In this document: piece by piece, positions 23,537-35,740 of the stretch | Layout of the letters: each line of letters starts with the position of its first letter | Numbering within the stretch: position 1 is the first letter of the stretch | Source of the DNA: Hydractinia symbiolongicarpus | Lineage: Eukaryota > Cnidaria > Hydrozoa > Anthoathecata > Hydractiniidae | Reading direction: 5' to 3' | Assembly (NCBI RefSeq): GCF_029227915.1 | Contig: NC_079887.1 | Coordinates: 15,311,650 to 15,375,649 of the forward strand | Length of the DNA stretch: 64,000 bases | Translations under genes and position numbers: made by a program | The notes under the pieces: generated by a model | Database searches by the model: none | What the model was told of the DNA's origin: nothing | The model's input: the letters and a program-made list of their open reading frames with translations, nothing else

Positions 23537-26500
23537 TTATAAAGTGGGGAAGTACGCTCCTCGTTTCTCGCATGTTGCCTTCACGAAATCCATATGGCTG
23601 GCATACAACTTTACCTCTTTGTCAACAGCCAACCAGCGCACGGCTTTAGCATCGTCGCCGGCTTCTAACGGTATTTTTCCGACAGTGGTGCCGTCGTCGT
23701 CGTGAAAGTTGACGGCGACGGTTTCCATCCAAGAATTATCCGTGTTTCGCGGATCGTCAACGTAACCTTGGTAAATCTAAAGAAAAATTTAATAACGTGA
23801 CGTGAACATACAAACATTCGCTAAAAATATTTTATTCCGCGAGAATTTCTTTTTTTCTTTTTAAAAAACAAATTGATTTTTTTCCACGAGTTTGCCATTT
23901 TCACATGCCCAATCTATTCAATTAATACTTGGGCGTTTATTATATTGTCTTTTCGTGCGTCTGTTTGTCTGCCTGTTACGTAAACACGAAATTCGATATA
24001 TAAAGGACGGGCGACCCCGTGGATTTTTCCACGGACTAACAGCTATTCTATATTATAATACCCGTATACGTCTGTCTGTCTGTCTCGCAAAATGGTACCG
24101 CAAGTAGTGAGACGCACGCAATGCGGTACAAAAATATATTAAATATGTTTATTGCAGAAATACGGTATAGTGTAGAATAGGAAATCCAGTATGGCTGGCC
24201 CACCTGGAACATGTTTATTTGAACGCGATACGCGGTTCTTAACAAACAATAAAAAACAAAACCAACAAACTTACTACTTCTCCATGCGTAAACAACTCAT
24301 CTATAAGTTTTTTCGTACACTCCCGCTCGCTCTCTTCTATGGAATTCATCGCTTCTTCACCGAATTCACGTTTGAGAGTCAAAGACACTTGTTCACCATT
24401 GTCGACCATACCCTGCAAAGAAGTAATACAAGGTCGCCAGAATAATGTTAAATGTCTGCTATTGAAGTTCCAACTAATATTAAAATAGTATTATCAATGA
24501 GTTTGACCCCAGCCTAACTTCGCAAGAAAAAAATGCTTCAGGTTTTAAAGGTTTTTTAAAAAGAAAAGGAATTTTTTTTACACGAGTCTCTAGTTGTTGA
24601 ATTAAATAGGAATGGTCACAAGTTATAGCTAACAATTGGTATTTTGGCTTTTTCTGACAGATATTGTGAGGGAGTAAGGAAGGAAACTCCAGAACAATTC
24701 TTTTAAGGTAACAATTTAATAATCATCAGATAAGAGGCTTTATTTACAAAACCATTTATTAATTTCGCATTTCATTAAAAAAAATGGTATATGCGTAATT
24801 AAAAAGAAAGACAGTTAGTAAAAGCACTTATACCTCTGGTACAGCACATTCATATTAACAAGACGATAAAAAAGGAACTTACCCCCGGTATAGCCCATTC
24901 ATATGTAGAAGAGGACAACGAAAAATGAATCTACCCAAGTATAACCCATTCATATCAACAAGAGGACAACGAAATTAGAACCTACCCCCGGTATAGCCCA
25001 TTCCTGATTATCGCGTCGTTGTATCGACACAAATTCCAAAATCGGTTTGTTGTCTGTTTCGTGTTTTAGCTGTTCTCCGTCACTGTTGCGCTTCCATCTA
25101 AACAACAACAGTGGTGCGTCGACTACACGCCATTTTTCAAGAATACAAAATCCCAAAAATAAAAAATCCCTTGATTGTTCCTGGCTCGTCCCCAGAAGTG
25201 GAACTAATGTAGAGTTTTTAAGTGCTCAAAGTAAGTAAATATTTACGCTAAATTCATACCGAGTGACAAGCGGGTCAGCCGCATGATTTGGTCCCCACTT
25301 GCCAAGAAGGCCTCTACCGGAGATTCCTGTACGGCCTACAGGATTTCTAAATAAAAAACAAGAAAAGGTAAACGTTAATATTAACAAAATCGCAAACTTA
25401 ACATCGGAGAGAACATTCACACATGTGAATCGGATTATAAAAGAAAATGTCATGCACTAGGCTAAAAAACAGCTCCAGGCTAGTATTTACCACTTTTTCA
25501 GGATGAATCTCAATTAAAACACAGATAACTATAGTTCGCTTCACACAAAACAGAAAAAAATCACGCAGGTGTAACAAATCTTACCGCGGCTTGCCATCGA
25601 AAATATCATATTTTCCCATGTGACTGATTCTACGTATATTTTTATCCACCTCGTTAAACTTGATAACTTCGAACGCATCGTCACTACAAAAAAATACAAT
25701 GTAAAAATGCAATAAAAAAAAGAAGTCACAGAAAACCATTGCAAAACTTTTACAGCAAGCAAAAAGTATGTCGTCCATTATATCGGCTTAATCGCGAAAG
25801 TTTATGTTTCTATACGCGTAGGTTTAAAAACAATCTTCTGCGTGTACTCAAATTACAATAGCAGTTAATGGCTGTTTCTTTCTTTAGTAAACTAATTAAC
25901 GATTTTAATTATAATTTTGAATGCTATTTTTTCGCTTTCGGATTGTTCGCATTCCAACTTGATTTCATTCAGATAACCATGCAATCTGTTCCAGGTTTCC
26001 ATTTCTATAAATTCTATAAATCACGCACATTATCGTGCAAGTTTGTTTCACATTTCAAAAGCTCACTGAGAAAAAATTTCCTGCGGCCATAACACCCTTG
26101 TTAATACATAACTTTATTGGTGCAAAGGGGGGTAGAAGTCTTTGAGAGTTTTATTGAAAACGTTAAAAAATATAGCTCCCCTGAGCATGTGAAAAGGGAA
26201 GACCTAGTTTAGAAAAATAACCCCAGACATAATATGTTAGCAAAGAGGCCGGAACTGCAATGATCGTAATCACAACCAATTAAGAACGCCGCTTACATCT
26301 GAAAAGCTGAAAAAACAGACAAATTCGTAAACCAACTCGTAAAACGTGATCTCGTGAAGCCTGAAGCTTACATTTAGGCCACACTTGTTTTTGTGCATCA
26401 CCTAATTTAAAAACCTACATGTCAACTAACTTTGCATTTGAAGTGAACCTAAGTAAAAAGATTCCTACATCAACATAAACATTACAGTTGTGAGATCACT

Positions 26501-28832
26501 GAAAGTCACAACTGTACCTTGTATCCGGATCAGCCCATTCCGGTTTATCATTCAATATCTTTGGGACTGTATACTCCACCGGACTATAATCTTGAAACTC
26601 GACGGTCCAAGGTACCTTATCGTCAGGGACGTGGAATCGTTCAACATCCGAGCCTGGATACTTCCCTGTTCGCGCTTTCACATGTGTTATCACAGGCGTG
26701 GTTTCTTTAACAGGTGATTGGCCTAAAAAGAAACAACAGAAGTTCACCATGTAGCATGCACTGTTTGCGCTTAAGCTTTTTGATAATGTGGACGGGACCT
26801 TAAACGTTGCTGAATGCAAACTGAAGGTAAACTGAACGTGTCTTAAAAGATATAGCACTAAATGAAACATAAAGCATTTCGAATTCTAATTCTTGCTGAC
26901 GTTATAAAAAAGAAACCAATGAATCTTCAGTAACTCATGAAACAACAACATTAATAAGGAATAACGAATTACCATTTGATTGGGCTTCTTCGTGCATTGG
27001 TGCAGCTTCAGGAGAAGCAGATTCTATAAGAGCAAATCATGTCGTAAATGTACTCCCACAAAAACAAAAAATACTTTTCAGGTGTGTTTTTTATAAGAAA
27101 ATTAACCAGTAAAAACACGCCAAAACAAATGCATAAAATGCTCGAAATTTTTTCATTGCATAAAATATTCTGGAAAAAGCCCGCAACATTTTGCTTTCGT
27201 TAATACCCTTTAGTGTGCTTTAAAAAGCCAAAATTCTGAAAAATTTGTAAACACAAAAATAAAATAGATATATAAAGAAATAAATCAAAAAGACCGTTTT
27301 CGTTGGCTATTGATTTTTTACACCAGTTTTACGATTGCAACAAATAAAAAACACAGGTAAATAAATATAAATTACCTTCTTTGTTTACAGGCGCATCTTC
27401 TTCAGAATGATCTGGTGCAGCTTCTATAACAACAAAACCTAACGGTCAAAGCAAAGCCTCTCCACACACTTATATCAGGATTTCTAATTAGGGATTTATA
27501 TAAAACAAAATGAATGATAAAAATTACAAAGCTGCTATGTTTTCGTGACCAAAATGGTAGCTGGGTCGTTAATTACAACTTCGCAAAATAGCTTCTTAAA
27601 GAGGGCAAGTGAACAAAGTAAGGGACTGGGTATTCTTTGCCAAATTTATGGTTCTATATTTATTTATCTTTTAAGTTTTGATAATGGAAAATTTATTTGT
27701 CGAGTGTCAATAAATGTAAAACAGAACAGAAAGACATGATGAAGAAAGAAGAAATGAAGAAAGGAAATAACCACAGCGCAACTGACCATAATTTTTAGCT
27801 CTCGATTTTCTACAAGGGCAACAGCACCGTAACAAGTCCATGTGTGAATTATTATTAAGTGGTTATTGTTTGTTAGTTCTTGCAAACTAAAATTAGAATG
27901 AAAAAATATGAAGAAAAATGGTGTTAATTGCTGCTTTGCCTTTGTTCACAATTAATTAGGCTTTAAGGAAGTGACGATTTTCATACGCATGTTTACAAAG
28001 TAGAAAATACATCTTTTCTGAATTTATCTTTCTTGAACTGAAAAATATAATAATGAATGAATTTCTTACAAAATTTAGAAATTACAAACCACGAAAAAAT
28101 ATAACCTTTTACAGCATTTAAAACTGGCGAAAAAACACCATAGAAATTGTCTCCAGGAAACAGGAACTACCTCACTACATAATAATTTTGCACACATCCG
28201 ACATACAACATTTCCTGTTCAAACTATTATAGTTTCGTATCATTACATGCCTAACAAATAATAAAATCAAATAACATGGTGAAGGTAACAGATTGACAGG
28301 TTTAAAGTTAAATGATGTGGTTATACTTGTGTAACTACATAAATGATGATTTTAGCAAAAGAAATCAACACCCTATCACTACTCTCCTCTTCACTTATTT
28401 TTTCTTTTATTTATGGTTTCTTGTTAAATTTTAAAAATATCAAAGAAAACACATTGAAAAAAAAAAGATATATTTATATAGTTATATGTCCCAAAATTTC
28501 CCATACAATTGGGTTATTTTTTCTAATCTGTTGTGCTTAAATAAATAACCTTGACTGAGTATTAATGGGTGGACAAAAATGCACAAAATATCAATGCAGA
28601 AAATATGTACGACAGACCAATGTCTGAGGACACCTGTACTTATGTTTTTTTCAATGAGATAACAACTCGTCTGTGTCATGTTATCCAATGTTTTACTGAT
28701 ATAATTGTATATAGCTTTACAAGACATTAAAAATTGGTTCAGGAAAACACCCCTTAAAACTTAAAATAGGAAAACAAGGTGACTATGCCAGAAAAGTCAA
28801 TTTTGCATACCTTCAAATTTGGCGACAGTCAT
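23537..28832 (-). CDS. NUDT9: NUDT9-type ADP-ribose pyrophosphatase
   Basis: Nine exons on the minus strand: 28832-28811, 27423-27376, 27023-26973, 26722-26518, 25683-25585, 25346-25260, 25097-24986, 24412-24275 and 23776-23537. All phases agree and give 333 residues (human about 350). Conserved blocks are [75 protein letters not shown], then [20 protein letters not shown] and [11 protein letters not shown]. The Nudix box (residues 209-228, Gx5Ex7REFGEE) is complete, so hydrolysis of ADP-ribose to AMP and ribose 5-phosphate is expected, unlike the altered box of vertebrate TRPM2. Exons 1-3 encode a short Ala/Glu/Pro-rich lead without an obvious mitochondrial presequence. There are no transmembrane segments, so this is a free enzyme and not a TRPM2 channel tail. 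Confidence 0.95.
23925..24133 (+). mobile_element. Helitron-like non-autonomous element, two pieces head to tail
   Basis: The first piece (about 23925-24046) ends with GGACGGGCGACCCCGTGG, a 3' hairpin CCGTGGA...TTCCACGG (24017-24034) and a CTA-containing terminus. The second begins directly with TCTATATTATAATACCCGTA at 24047, runs through TCTGTCTGTCTGTC and stops at about 24133 without a 3' hairpin. The same termini occur in opposite orientation at 33192-33331. A 5' TC, a 3' hairpin about 12 bases before the end and a CTAG-like end are Helitron features. Located in the last NUDT9 intron. Confidence 0.6.
24831..25005 (-). repeat. Intronic minisatellite copying a NUDT9 exon end and donor
   Basis: Copies of about 51 bases begin near 24831, 24881 and 24933 and align with the real exon 7 end at 24984-25005. 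On the minus strand each contains a version of GAATGGGCTATACCGGGGGT, the last codons of exon 7 plus the splice donor. The copy at about 24881-24900 keeps both the codons and a GTAAGT donor. The intervening part reads like GAGGACAACGAAA on the + strand. The array lies immediately downstream of exon 7 in the intron. Confidence 0.85.
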
Positions 28833-31179
28833 GGTTCACGTATTTCTCTTGATATTTAGCTCTACCCCTCTACTCTTTCAGAACTGACATACAAGCACAA
28901 AGTAAAGCTCTTATATAGAAGCTCACAACACAAAGCTAAAGCTGCAAGTTTCATGTGAAACTAAATTTGTCTTTTTGCTTTTGCTTGTTTCAGCATGACA
29001 TGAAGACAATACTAAATTAGGTATGCAAGATGGAAACATGCATTGTTGAAGATAAATAGCTGATCAACAAACCTGGGTCAAATTCAACATGATTAAAAAC
29101 TTTTAATTAAACATCTCGGTGTCATGTGACGTTTATATAATTTTAAAACGTCACACTTCAACAACACAGATTTTTGTCAGATTTATGTAAGTCATTACGT
29201 CACAAATTTATAGGGGATAACCACTTTACACACGCTTTAAATTCTTAAATACACATTTTCTTTTAAGGTGTTTTTTATACTGAAAATTTATCCAATCACT
29301 TAAGAATAACATAACCTTAAAAATTGACAGTCTTATTGATATCATTAACTAATGGTAACCTAGTAACTGTAAATTAATAAAATAGTAAAGTATTCTTGTG
29401 TTTTACAAACTACTTGATATCATTTTGTTGCAGCAACTGGTTTTCTCTTCACAAAATTAGAAAACTCCAAATTCATTCATTATTTATAGAACTCTGTATT
29501 TTTCAAAAACACAAAACAGTTTTGATACAAGTTTAAAAGCGATACACCATACACTGCAGTTAAGATAATCAATTTAGAAATTGATTAAATTTGCTGAAAT
29601 ATATTATTTATGGGTTCCTTGTGCTAATAATGATATTTTTGTATGGTATATGGGATAAAAACTCAAAAACGTTTTTAAAGATTTGCTTTAAAATACATAT
29701 TTGCTTTACAGATATTTACTTCCACAGATTTCCATCCGACCATCCTGCACTTATGACATTCATACAATATCTTGTAAAGTTGTGCAATATTAAATTGTTT
29801 TGCTGTGTGATCTTATACCCTTGATATCTTGATAAAAGGTTATAATTTTGTTTCAGACATTTTTTATGTACTTGAAAATACACACATTTTTGTGAAAGTA
29901 TTTTTTGCTTTATAGCCATTCGTCTTGTTACATATATAGTGTCATAGCATATAGTGTCATGTTTAGCTGGAATGCTTTTAAGAACTCATGCGCCTAATAT
30001 GAATTATTCCTTTCTCCAATGTAAACAAGCAACATGCTGAAATATGGAAATGACAGCAGTAAATTTTAGAATCTTAAAAAGTATAAGCAAATGAGTGCCT
30101 ACAAAATCCAAAATTAGACTTTTTAAATAAAACTATAAGCTGTATTTAAAAAGGATTAATCTTCTTATAATGAATTATCCTAGACTCAACTTGTATGATT
30201 TTTTGTGATTTAGTATAACTCAGACATTTTGAGTTCAAGTAAAAGGAAGTACAAAATGTAGTCATAATAGTCAGCTGTACAAACTGTAAATACCCAAGGT
30301 TTTGTTTCAGCAAATACATATATGTTTCAGCTTAATCCCTTTGTTAAAAATAATTATAAGTACATATACCTTTATATTCTTTTGTTCCACCCTGTTTAGT
30401 TGGCTTACAACCAAACAAATTGCCCATGTCCAATTAAATGCTTACAGCTTTCATGTATTGCAAAATAATTATGTCTTGAGTCAAACAAATCAAAACAAAT
30501 CAAAACATGACACGAGAAAGTGTCAACAAATACTCAAAGACAATTGAAAAACAACTGACATGTCAAAACATGTCATATCAGGTAGAAAGATAAACATCTA
30601 AAAGTTTCATATATACTTAATTGGAAATTCCATACACTTACTGCGAAAATCAATTTTTGGACACTTTTTGATTGGTTCAGTATTCATTTTTATAGAACTT
30701 TGCTTCTTAATAAATATACACTCAACATAGGATGCATTCACCCAAAATGACTTTGATATATATAGTATATATATATATCTACATAGAAAAAAAATTAAAC
30801 ATATATTAAGAAAAAATATACAACAAAACAATGGAGGAGCAATATAATGTGAATACAAACTATATTTAACATCACAATAACCTGATTTAACAAACCTTTT
30901 ACAATTATATTTCTGTAAAAGATAACTGCACTTACAAAACATATCGATGGGGAGGGCATTTTTATGTCTGTGTACCTTGCAGAAAGACATTTGCACTGGC
31001 TTATTTTAGTCAAATCTAGATTATAAGCATCAATTTATGGCTTGATCTACATTATATATTTTTTCTCAATAATGATAAAATTTTTAAATTATTGTTTCTC
31101 TGATAGTATTATGCTAGATATATATTATATAGCTAGATAGATGTGTATATTTTACATGGCTAGCCTTACAAATATCAAG
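28833..31179. other. NUDT9 upstream region, gene-poor
   Basis: AT-rich sequence with no supported coding frame. It should contain the NUDT9 promoter on the minus strand; a cluster of CRE-like half sites is listed separately. TA-rich microsatellite occurs at about 30755-30780. Confidence 0.45.
29126..29200. promoter_or_regulatory. Cluster of CRE-like ACGTCA half sites
   Basis: GTGACGTTT (29126-29134) and AAACGTCAC (29146-29154) form a perfect nine-base inverted repeat around a short AT loop, and another TTACGTCAC follows near 29194. All lie about 300-370 bases upstream of the NUDT9 start codon. TGACGT/ACGTCA is the ATF/CREB core half site. Binding is inference. Confidence 0.3.
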
Positions 31180-31477
31180 GGATGTACCCTGTCTATTACT
31201 TCCAGGAGGGGCCATGGCTTAGATGGAGATTCCTAGAGTATTTAATGCTCATTTTGTGCTACACAGACCCAATTAGGGCCCGGGCTCTACTAGACAACTC
31301 CTGGCAACATCCAACGGCCCACACAGTGTGCCATCTTCCCAATTTCCCTCACATGGCTTGGGTTAACCCGGGGTTATGGTAACATTCACTCGTCCATGTT
31401 GAATCGCCGTCAAGAGGAACTGAACCCTGGTCTCCCGCACAGAGTATGAGAGCTATAACCACTAAGCTATGGCGCCA
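31180..31477 (-). mobile_element. tRNA-derived SINE
   Basis: On the minus strand the element starts with GGCGCCATAGCTTAGTGGTT, which contains an A-box-like TAGCTTAGTGG. It is followed at the right distance by the B-box-like GGGTTCAGTTCC (31416-31428), then a non-tRNA body including AACCCCGGGTTAACCCAAGC and AGAGCCCGGGCCCTAATTGG. It is far more GC-rich than its surroundings. A truncated relative is at 36948-37046. The 3' end is approximate. A pol III promoter in the tRNA head is expected. Confidence 0.75.
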
Positions 31478-32949
31478 CAAATATATATATATACATGAGA
31501 AAGAATGGCATGTATGGCACTACCTTGGACTCTCACGGCTCTAACTGTATATATGAAAAAGGTAATAAAGAAGAAAGAACAGAAGTTTTAAGGTGCATAT
31601 ACATATTTATCATCCGCAAAAATTAAATCAAACTTAGTATGTCAGCCCGTCTAATCCACATCAGCACTTAGAAATTGACAACATTAATGTCTAAAAGTAG
31701 TTAATAAAGCAGGCAAGCAATTAAAAAGACTGTATGTGCAAAGATACTTACATTGATGCATTTTGACTTCCTTTTTTGTTTTCATTTGCTGTCTGAAAAA
31801 CTATTTCTTAATTTAACTTAGCCTACCACTAAATGAACTTTACTACCTTTAGATTTTGGTGTTTGGTATAAACTATTAATTTCAGCTTTTCCAAGGATAA
31901 CTGCACATTAATAAAAGGTCACCATTCACCATTAATTTTCAATCCCAATATAGTTCCATTATATATTCAAAGTCTTAACAACACTTTAAAAGTCACACTC
32001 TTTTGAGAAAATCTTAATATCATTTCAATATAGTTAAGTTATATTGGAAATATTTTTGTTTTAATCTGTATTAACTGGTTTTACTATCATTTTGGAATTT
32101 ACCTGATGATGACTTTATTAAAAGTCGAAATATACTTGGTGGTCACTTAATAAGAAAACATATTTACAGCTTGTAGGGGCTTGGGGCAACAACTCGATGA
32201 CTATAGCTGGACTTTCAACAGATCGTTATTTAATCACTAAGACGACTCCAATTTAATTAGTTGTTCTACGGGCGTGACCGACCCTAACTTTCTCGAAAAC
32301 AAACAAATAATAATATTAAGCAAAAAAGTTTTAAAGAAATATAATGAGAATAGAAGATATCAATGTTATTTTTGGTTGGTTAAATGTCCATCTACAATTA
32401 TACTAAACAAGGTGAATCAATAACATTACTTTAGGACCACCATTGATAAGGCCACTGAAAGTTAATTCTTTGTTCAAGGTAATTTGTTGCAATAAAACTA
32501 AAATGCGTGGTGCGCTAACTTTGTAATCACTAAAATAGTTACGTGGTTAAACAGAAGTTTAAATTTTTTGTGATTTATAACAAAAATTGGTTACTTTCGC
32601 TAAAATAGTTATAATACAATTGAAAAACAAGATAGATTATTGTCGTAACACCCTCCTTTGTTATGATTAGCATATATATTTAAAATTATGCTAGCTAAAC
32701 TGTAATACAGTTGATATCATTTAGGAAAAATAATTAAAACAAGATAGAATACGCTTGTCGTAACACCCTCCCCCGTTATGAATTTACAAAAAAATAATTT
32801 TAACGCTGCGAAAGACTTTAAATATTCTCAACTAAACAACCATAGTCCGGAAAAAGAAATTGCACTTAAGTTTAGATTTTCCTATAAAACTGTGCAAAGA
32901 ACAATAAAATTGTTTGTTTTATTATTTTAAGTAGGAGAAGAATAACTTG

Positions 32950-33110
32950 GTGTATAAGTTTCGAAACAGCGCAAGTATAACTTGCTGTATATATTTCAAA
33001 ACAATACAAGTATATTCTGTACAACTTTTAAAACAGCACAAGAATAATTCTTGCTTTAGAACTTTCAAAACAACACAAGAAAAATTCTTGCTGCATAACT
33101 TTTAAAAACA
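32950..33110. repeat. Degenerate tandem repeat, about 38-40-bp unit
   Basis: Four units resemble TTTAAAACAGCACAAGAATA followed by ATTCTTGCTGTATAACT, starting near 32958, 32995, 33026 and 33066. Each unit is itself partly palindromic (CAAGAAT...ATTCTTG). Confidence 0.75.
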
Positions 33111-33191
33111 AGTTTTTGATCATGCAAGTATTTTTATCTTTTCACCTTGAGAACTAGTTACATATTTTTTTAGTGAGACAAATTATTATTA

Positions 33192-33331
33192 CTAGTCGAT
33201 AGGCCATGGAAAATCCACGGGCTTGCCCGTCCTTTTTATACCGCATTGCGTGCTTCTCGCTATTGCGCAGCTAAGCTATATACCATTTTACGTAGAAGAC
33301 AGACAGACGTATACAGGTATTATAATATAGA
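33192..33331 (-). mobile_element. Short Helitron-like element, apparently complete
   Basis: On the minus strand it starts TCTATATTATAATACCTGTA, continues with GTATACGTCTGTCTGTC and ends with GGACGGGCAAGCCCGTGG, the hairpin CCGTGGA...TCCATGG and a final CTAG followed by T. A preceding A and a following T fit Helitron insertion between A and T. It is only about 140 bases long, without coding capacity, and matches the pieces at 23925-24133. Confidence 0.6.
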
Positions 33332-34147
33332 TTCGAAAATACATAGAAAAAAATTGTTTTAGAACACCCTCCTCCGTTGCTATTTTTTATTATTTTTTTG
33401 TTGTCCGGACCATACATTCTCGATAAAATTATTTTTATTTTGCTGACTGACCGTAAGTTACTATCGACTTTGCCCGTAGATCAACTAATTAAATTGGAAT
33501 CGCCTAAAAACAGAGATATATACAGAGAATGAGAAAAAGCTAAATAAACTACTGGCAAATGGAAATTTTGAAACAAAGTAGACTGACAGAATCGGAATGA
33601 GAAGTGGAAAAAGGTAGTGCAAACAAAAGGAAATGCAAAATAATCAAAAATCATAAAAAATATTAGAAATGACACTTACTAAAAAAATTCTGGCTAATGG
33701 CCCAAGTCAACAAGTGCACTAAACAATGGCAAAATATAATAAAATGAATTTTTTTTTGCCAACAGTGAGAGAACTGAAGTTTCATTGACATTCATTAACA
33801 GTGATTAGATTAAACTCAATTGACTGCAAAACGACAAAGTACCACTTGACTGTGTAAATGCAGTGTAGTTGAGAACATGATTGGTCAACCACTAAACAGT
33901 GTTTTTATTAGACATATCTGATGCCTTTTTTTGGGAAAATTCTTTTTAAGGTTGGGACTTATATTTGTCCCTAACCAATGTAAGTCCTAACCTTAAAATT
34001 AGATTAAGGAGACTTATAACAAAATTAGCAACTGGTCCGCCTACTGTTCAAAAATATTTTTAATTCACAAAACAATATTACTATTACATAAAAAAATTTA
34101 ACCATAAAAGTTACAGATAAAACCACATATAATTTTAAGTTACTTTA

Positions 34148-34253
34148 GTTAACATCTGCTAACGAGAATCCAATCACCTAGCAAACATAATTCTGCGGTA
34201 GTTAACATTTACTAACAAGAATCAAATCACCTAACAAACATGATTCTGTGGTA
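34148..34253. repeat. Tandem duplication, 53-bp unit, two copies
   Basis: GTTAACATCTGCTAACGAGA at 34148 and GTTAACATTTACTAACAAGA at 34201 start two units that continue with ATC(C/A)AATCACCTA(G/A)CAAACAT and end in CTG(C/T)GGTA. Confidence 0.9.
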
Positions 34254-34498
34254 GTGATGAAAAAAAGAATCCTATTATTAAGGTTATTATGTAGGCAAGG
34301 ATTGGTAGTAATATAGCCCGATGCACTAAGGGAGCACTGTCACAACAACAAAATATTTCTGAGGAGAGTTGAATCCAATCCAATCACTGCTTTCACACAT
34401 ATTTCTGAAATGACACACTTAGATCAACTGCAGTACATAGTACCTCAGAATTTTGATGTTGCTTAAATTTTATCATGATATCAAATCACAACTTAAGG

Positions 34499-34535
34499 TA
34501 TTTTTGTATCTAACATTATGTTAGATACAAAAATA
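34499..34535. repeat. Perfect 17-bp hairpin
   Basis: TATTTTTGTATCTAACA, a three-base loop TTA, then TGTTAGATACAAAAATA. The arms are exact reverse complements. No coding sequence is nearby. It could be a palindromic MITE core or a small structured RNA; sequence alone does not decide. Confidence 0.9.
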
Positions 34536-34837
34536 ATGATTCTGCATTATAATGATGGGGCAATAATATCAAATTGGAAAGGTTATAACCCCATCTAAAA
34601 GCTGTTTTTTGTGTGATTTTACATTCTATCATTTTCCTTTCAAAACTTCACTTAAAATTTTAAAAAAACATATAGTAGAAAAACATGCTTTTTATGACAG
34701 CCAATACCAATCACTATTATTGGGATTCGTTTTAAAATTCCGGGCAGTTAGGGTGCTGAAAGCTAGTTTAAAATTGGCATGCAGAAGCTCCAATTAAGCA
34801 AGGTGTGCATGTGATCATTATATACTAGTGTTATATA

Positions 34838-34900
34838 CACATTATATACATATATAATATATATAATTATATATATATATATATATATACATTATATACA
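34838..34900. repeat. (TA)n microsatellite
   Basis: Long alternating TA tract with interspersed CATTATATACA phrases. Confidence 0.9.
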
Positions 34901-35740
34901 CGTATTGAACATGATTTTTTCAACTTTTTTAATTGCTGACCGACCAACCCTATTTTTTGGACTTAAATGACTCTAACACCACATATTTGTGACACCTGCC
35001 TTACAAAATATACATTGTCAACCCAAAACTAAAACTATTTGACAAAAGACAGAGAATTTACCATATCACATAAGTTAAACGAATAAGTTATCCAGGGATC
35101 AATTTAAGTGTTGTTATATATAATATAATGAAAGTTTAAGAGACTCAGAAATTCTTTAATATAATAAATTATAACAGCAGTAGCAAGACACACGGAATGA
35201 GGTAAATAAAACAAGGGTGAACCAAAAGGCCACAGGCTAGTACTTAATGAAAGATAATAAAGAAAGTTTAAATTATCCAGTGTTTGAGTTGTCGAGAGTT
35301 GTGTTTAATTGCAGCCTTTTAATGTAAACAACTGCAAATATTGGGAAGTTAAAAAAGTGTTAGCTACACTATGAGTGAATAGTTTGACACTATTATTATT
35401 TTCTGAGGATTTCAACATAAAATATAGCTAAATAGCCTAACTACCACATTACATTGATTATTTACACTCTTCTATGTCAGAACTTTATGGGTCATGGGGA
35501 TATGGGTACACTTTTGTGAGAAGACGTCCTTCAACTTACTGTGAAGATATGTCTTCCTAAGAATATAAATATTATTCCGAGTAACAAATTGGAAAAACAA
35601 GGTATTATTTACAGGTCGTGTTGTCTTAAAAACTGCGAAAATGTAAATTTTAAAAACATGACATCATTATTGCTGTTTTTCCATCATTCTTTTTTGTCTT
35701 TGTTGTGCGGCTATTTTATGTTCCGGACAGACTTTAATAA

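Larger units (their letters stand above)
32244..33501. mobile_element. TIR-bounded composite element with nested insertions
   Basis: GACTCCAATTTAATTAGTTG (32244 on) and the reverse complement of 33472-33501 match at about 28 of 30 bases, both running on into CTACGGGC. The 1.26 kb between has no transposase frame. It holds three copies of an AACACCCTCC motif (about 32640, 32755 and 33360), a 40-base tandem repeat (32950-33110) and a Helitron-like insertion (33192-33331). This fits a non-autonomous DNA element later invaded by another. Confidence 0.55.

Noticed and set aside
26490-26717. + strand frames opposite 26.5-26.7 kb
   Set aside because: Shadows of NUDT9 exon 4, which has strong family matches on the minus strand.
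23537-28832. TRPM2 C-terminal NUDT9H domain
   Set aside because: No channel segments upstream; a start codon begins the short exon 1, and the Nudix box is the active REFGEE type of free NUDT9.
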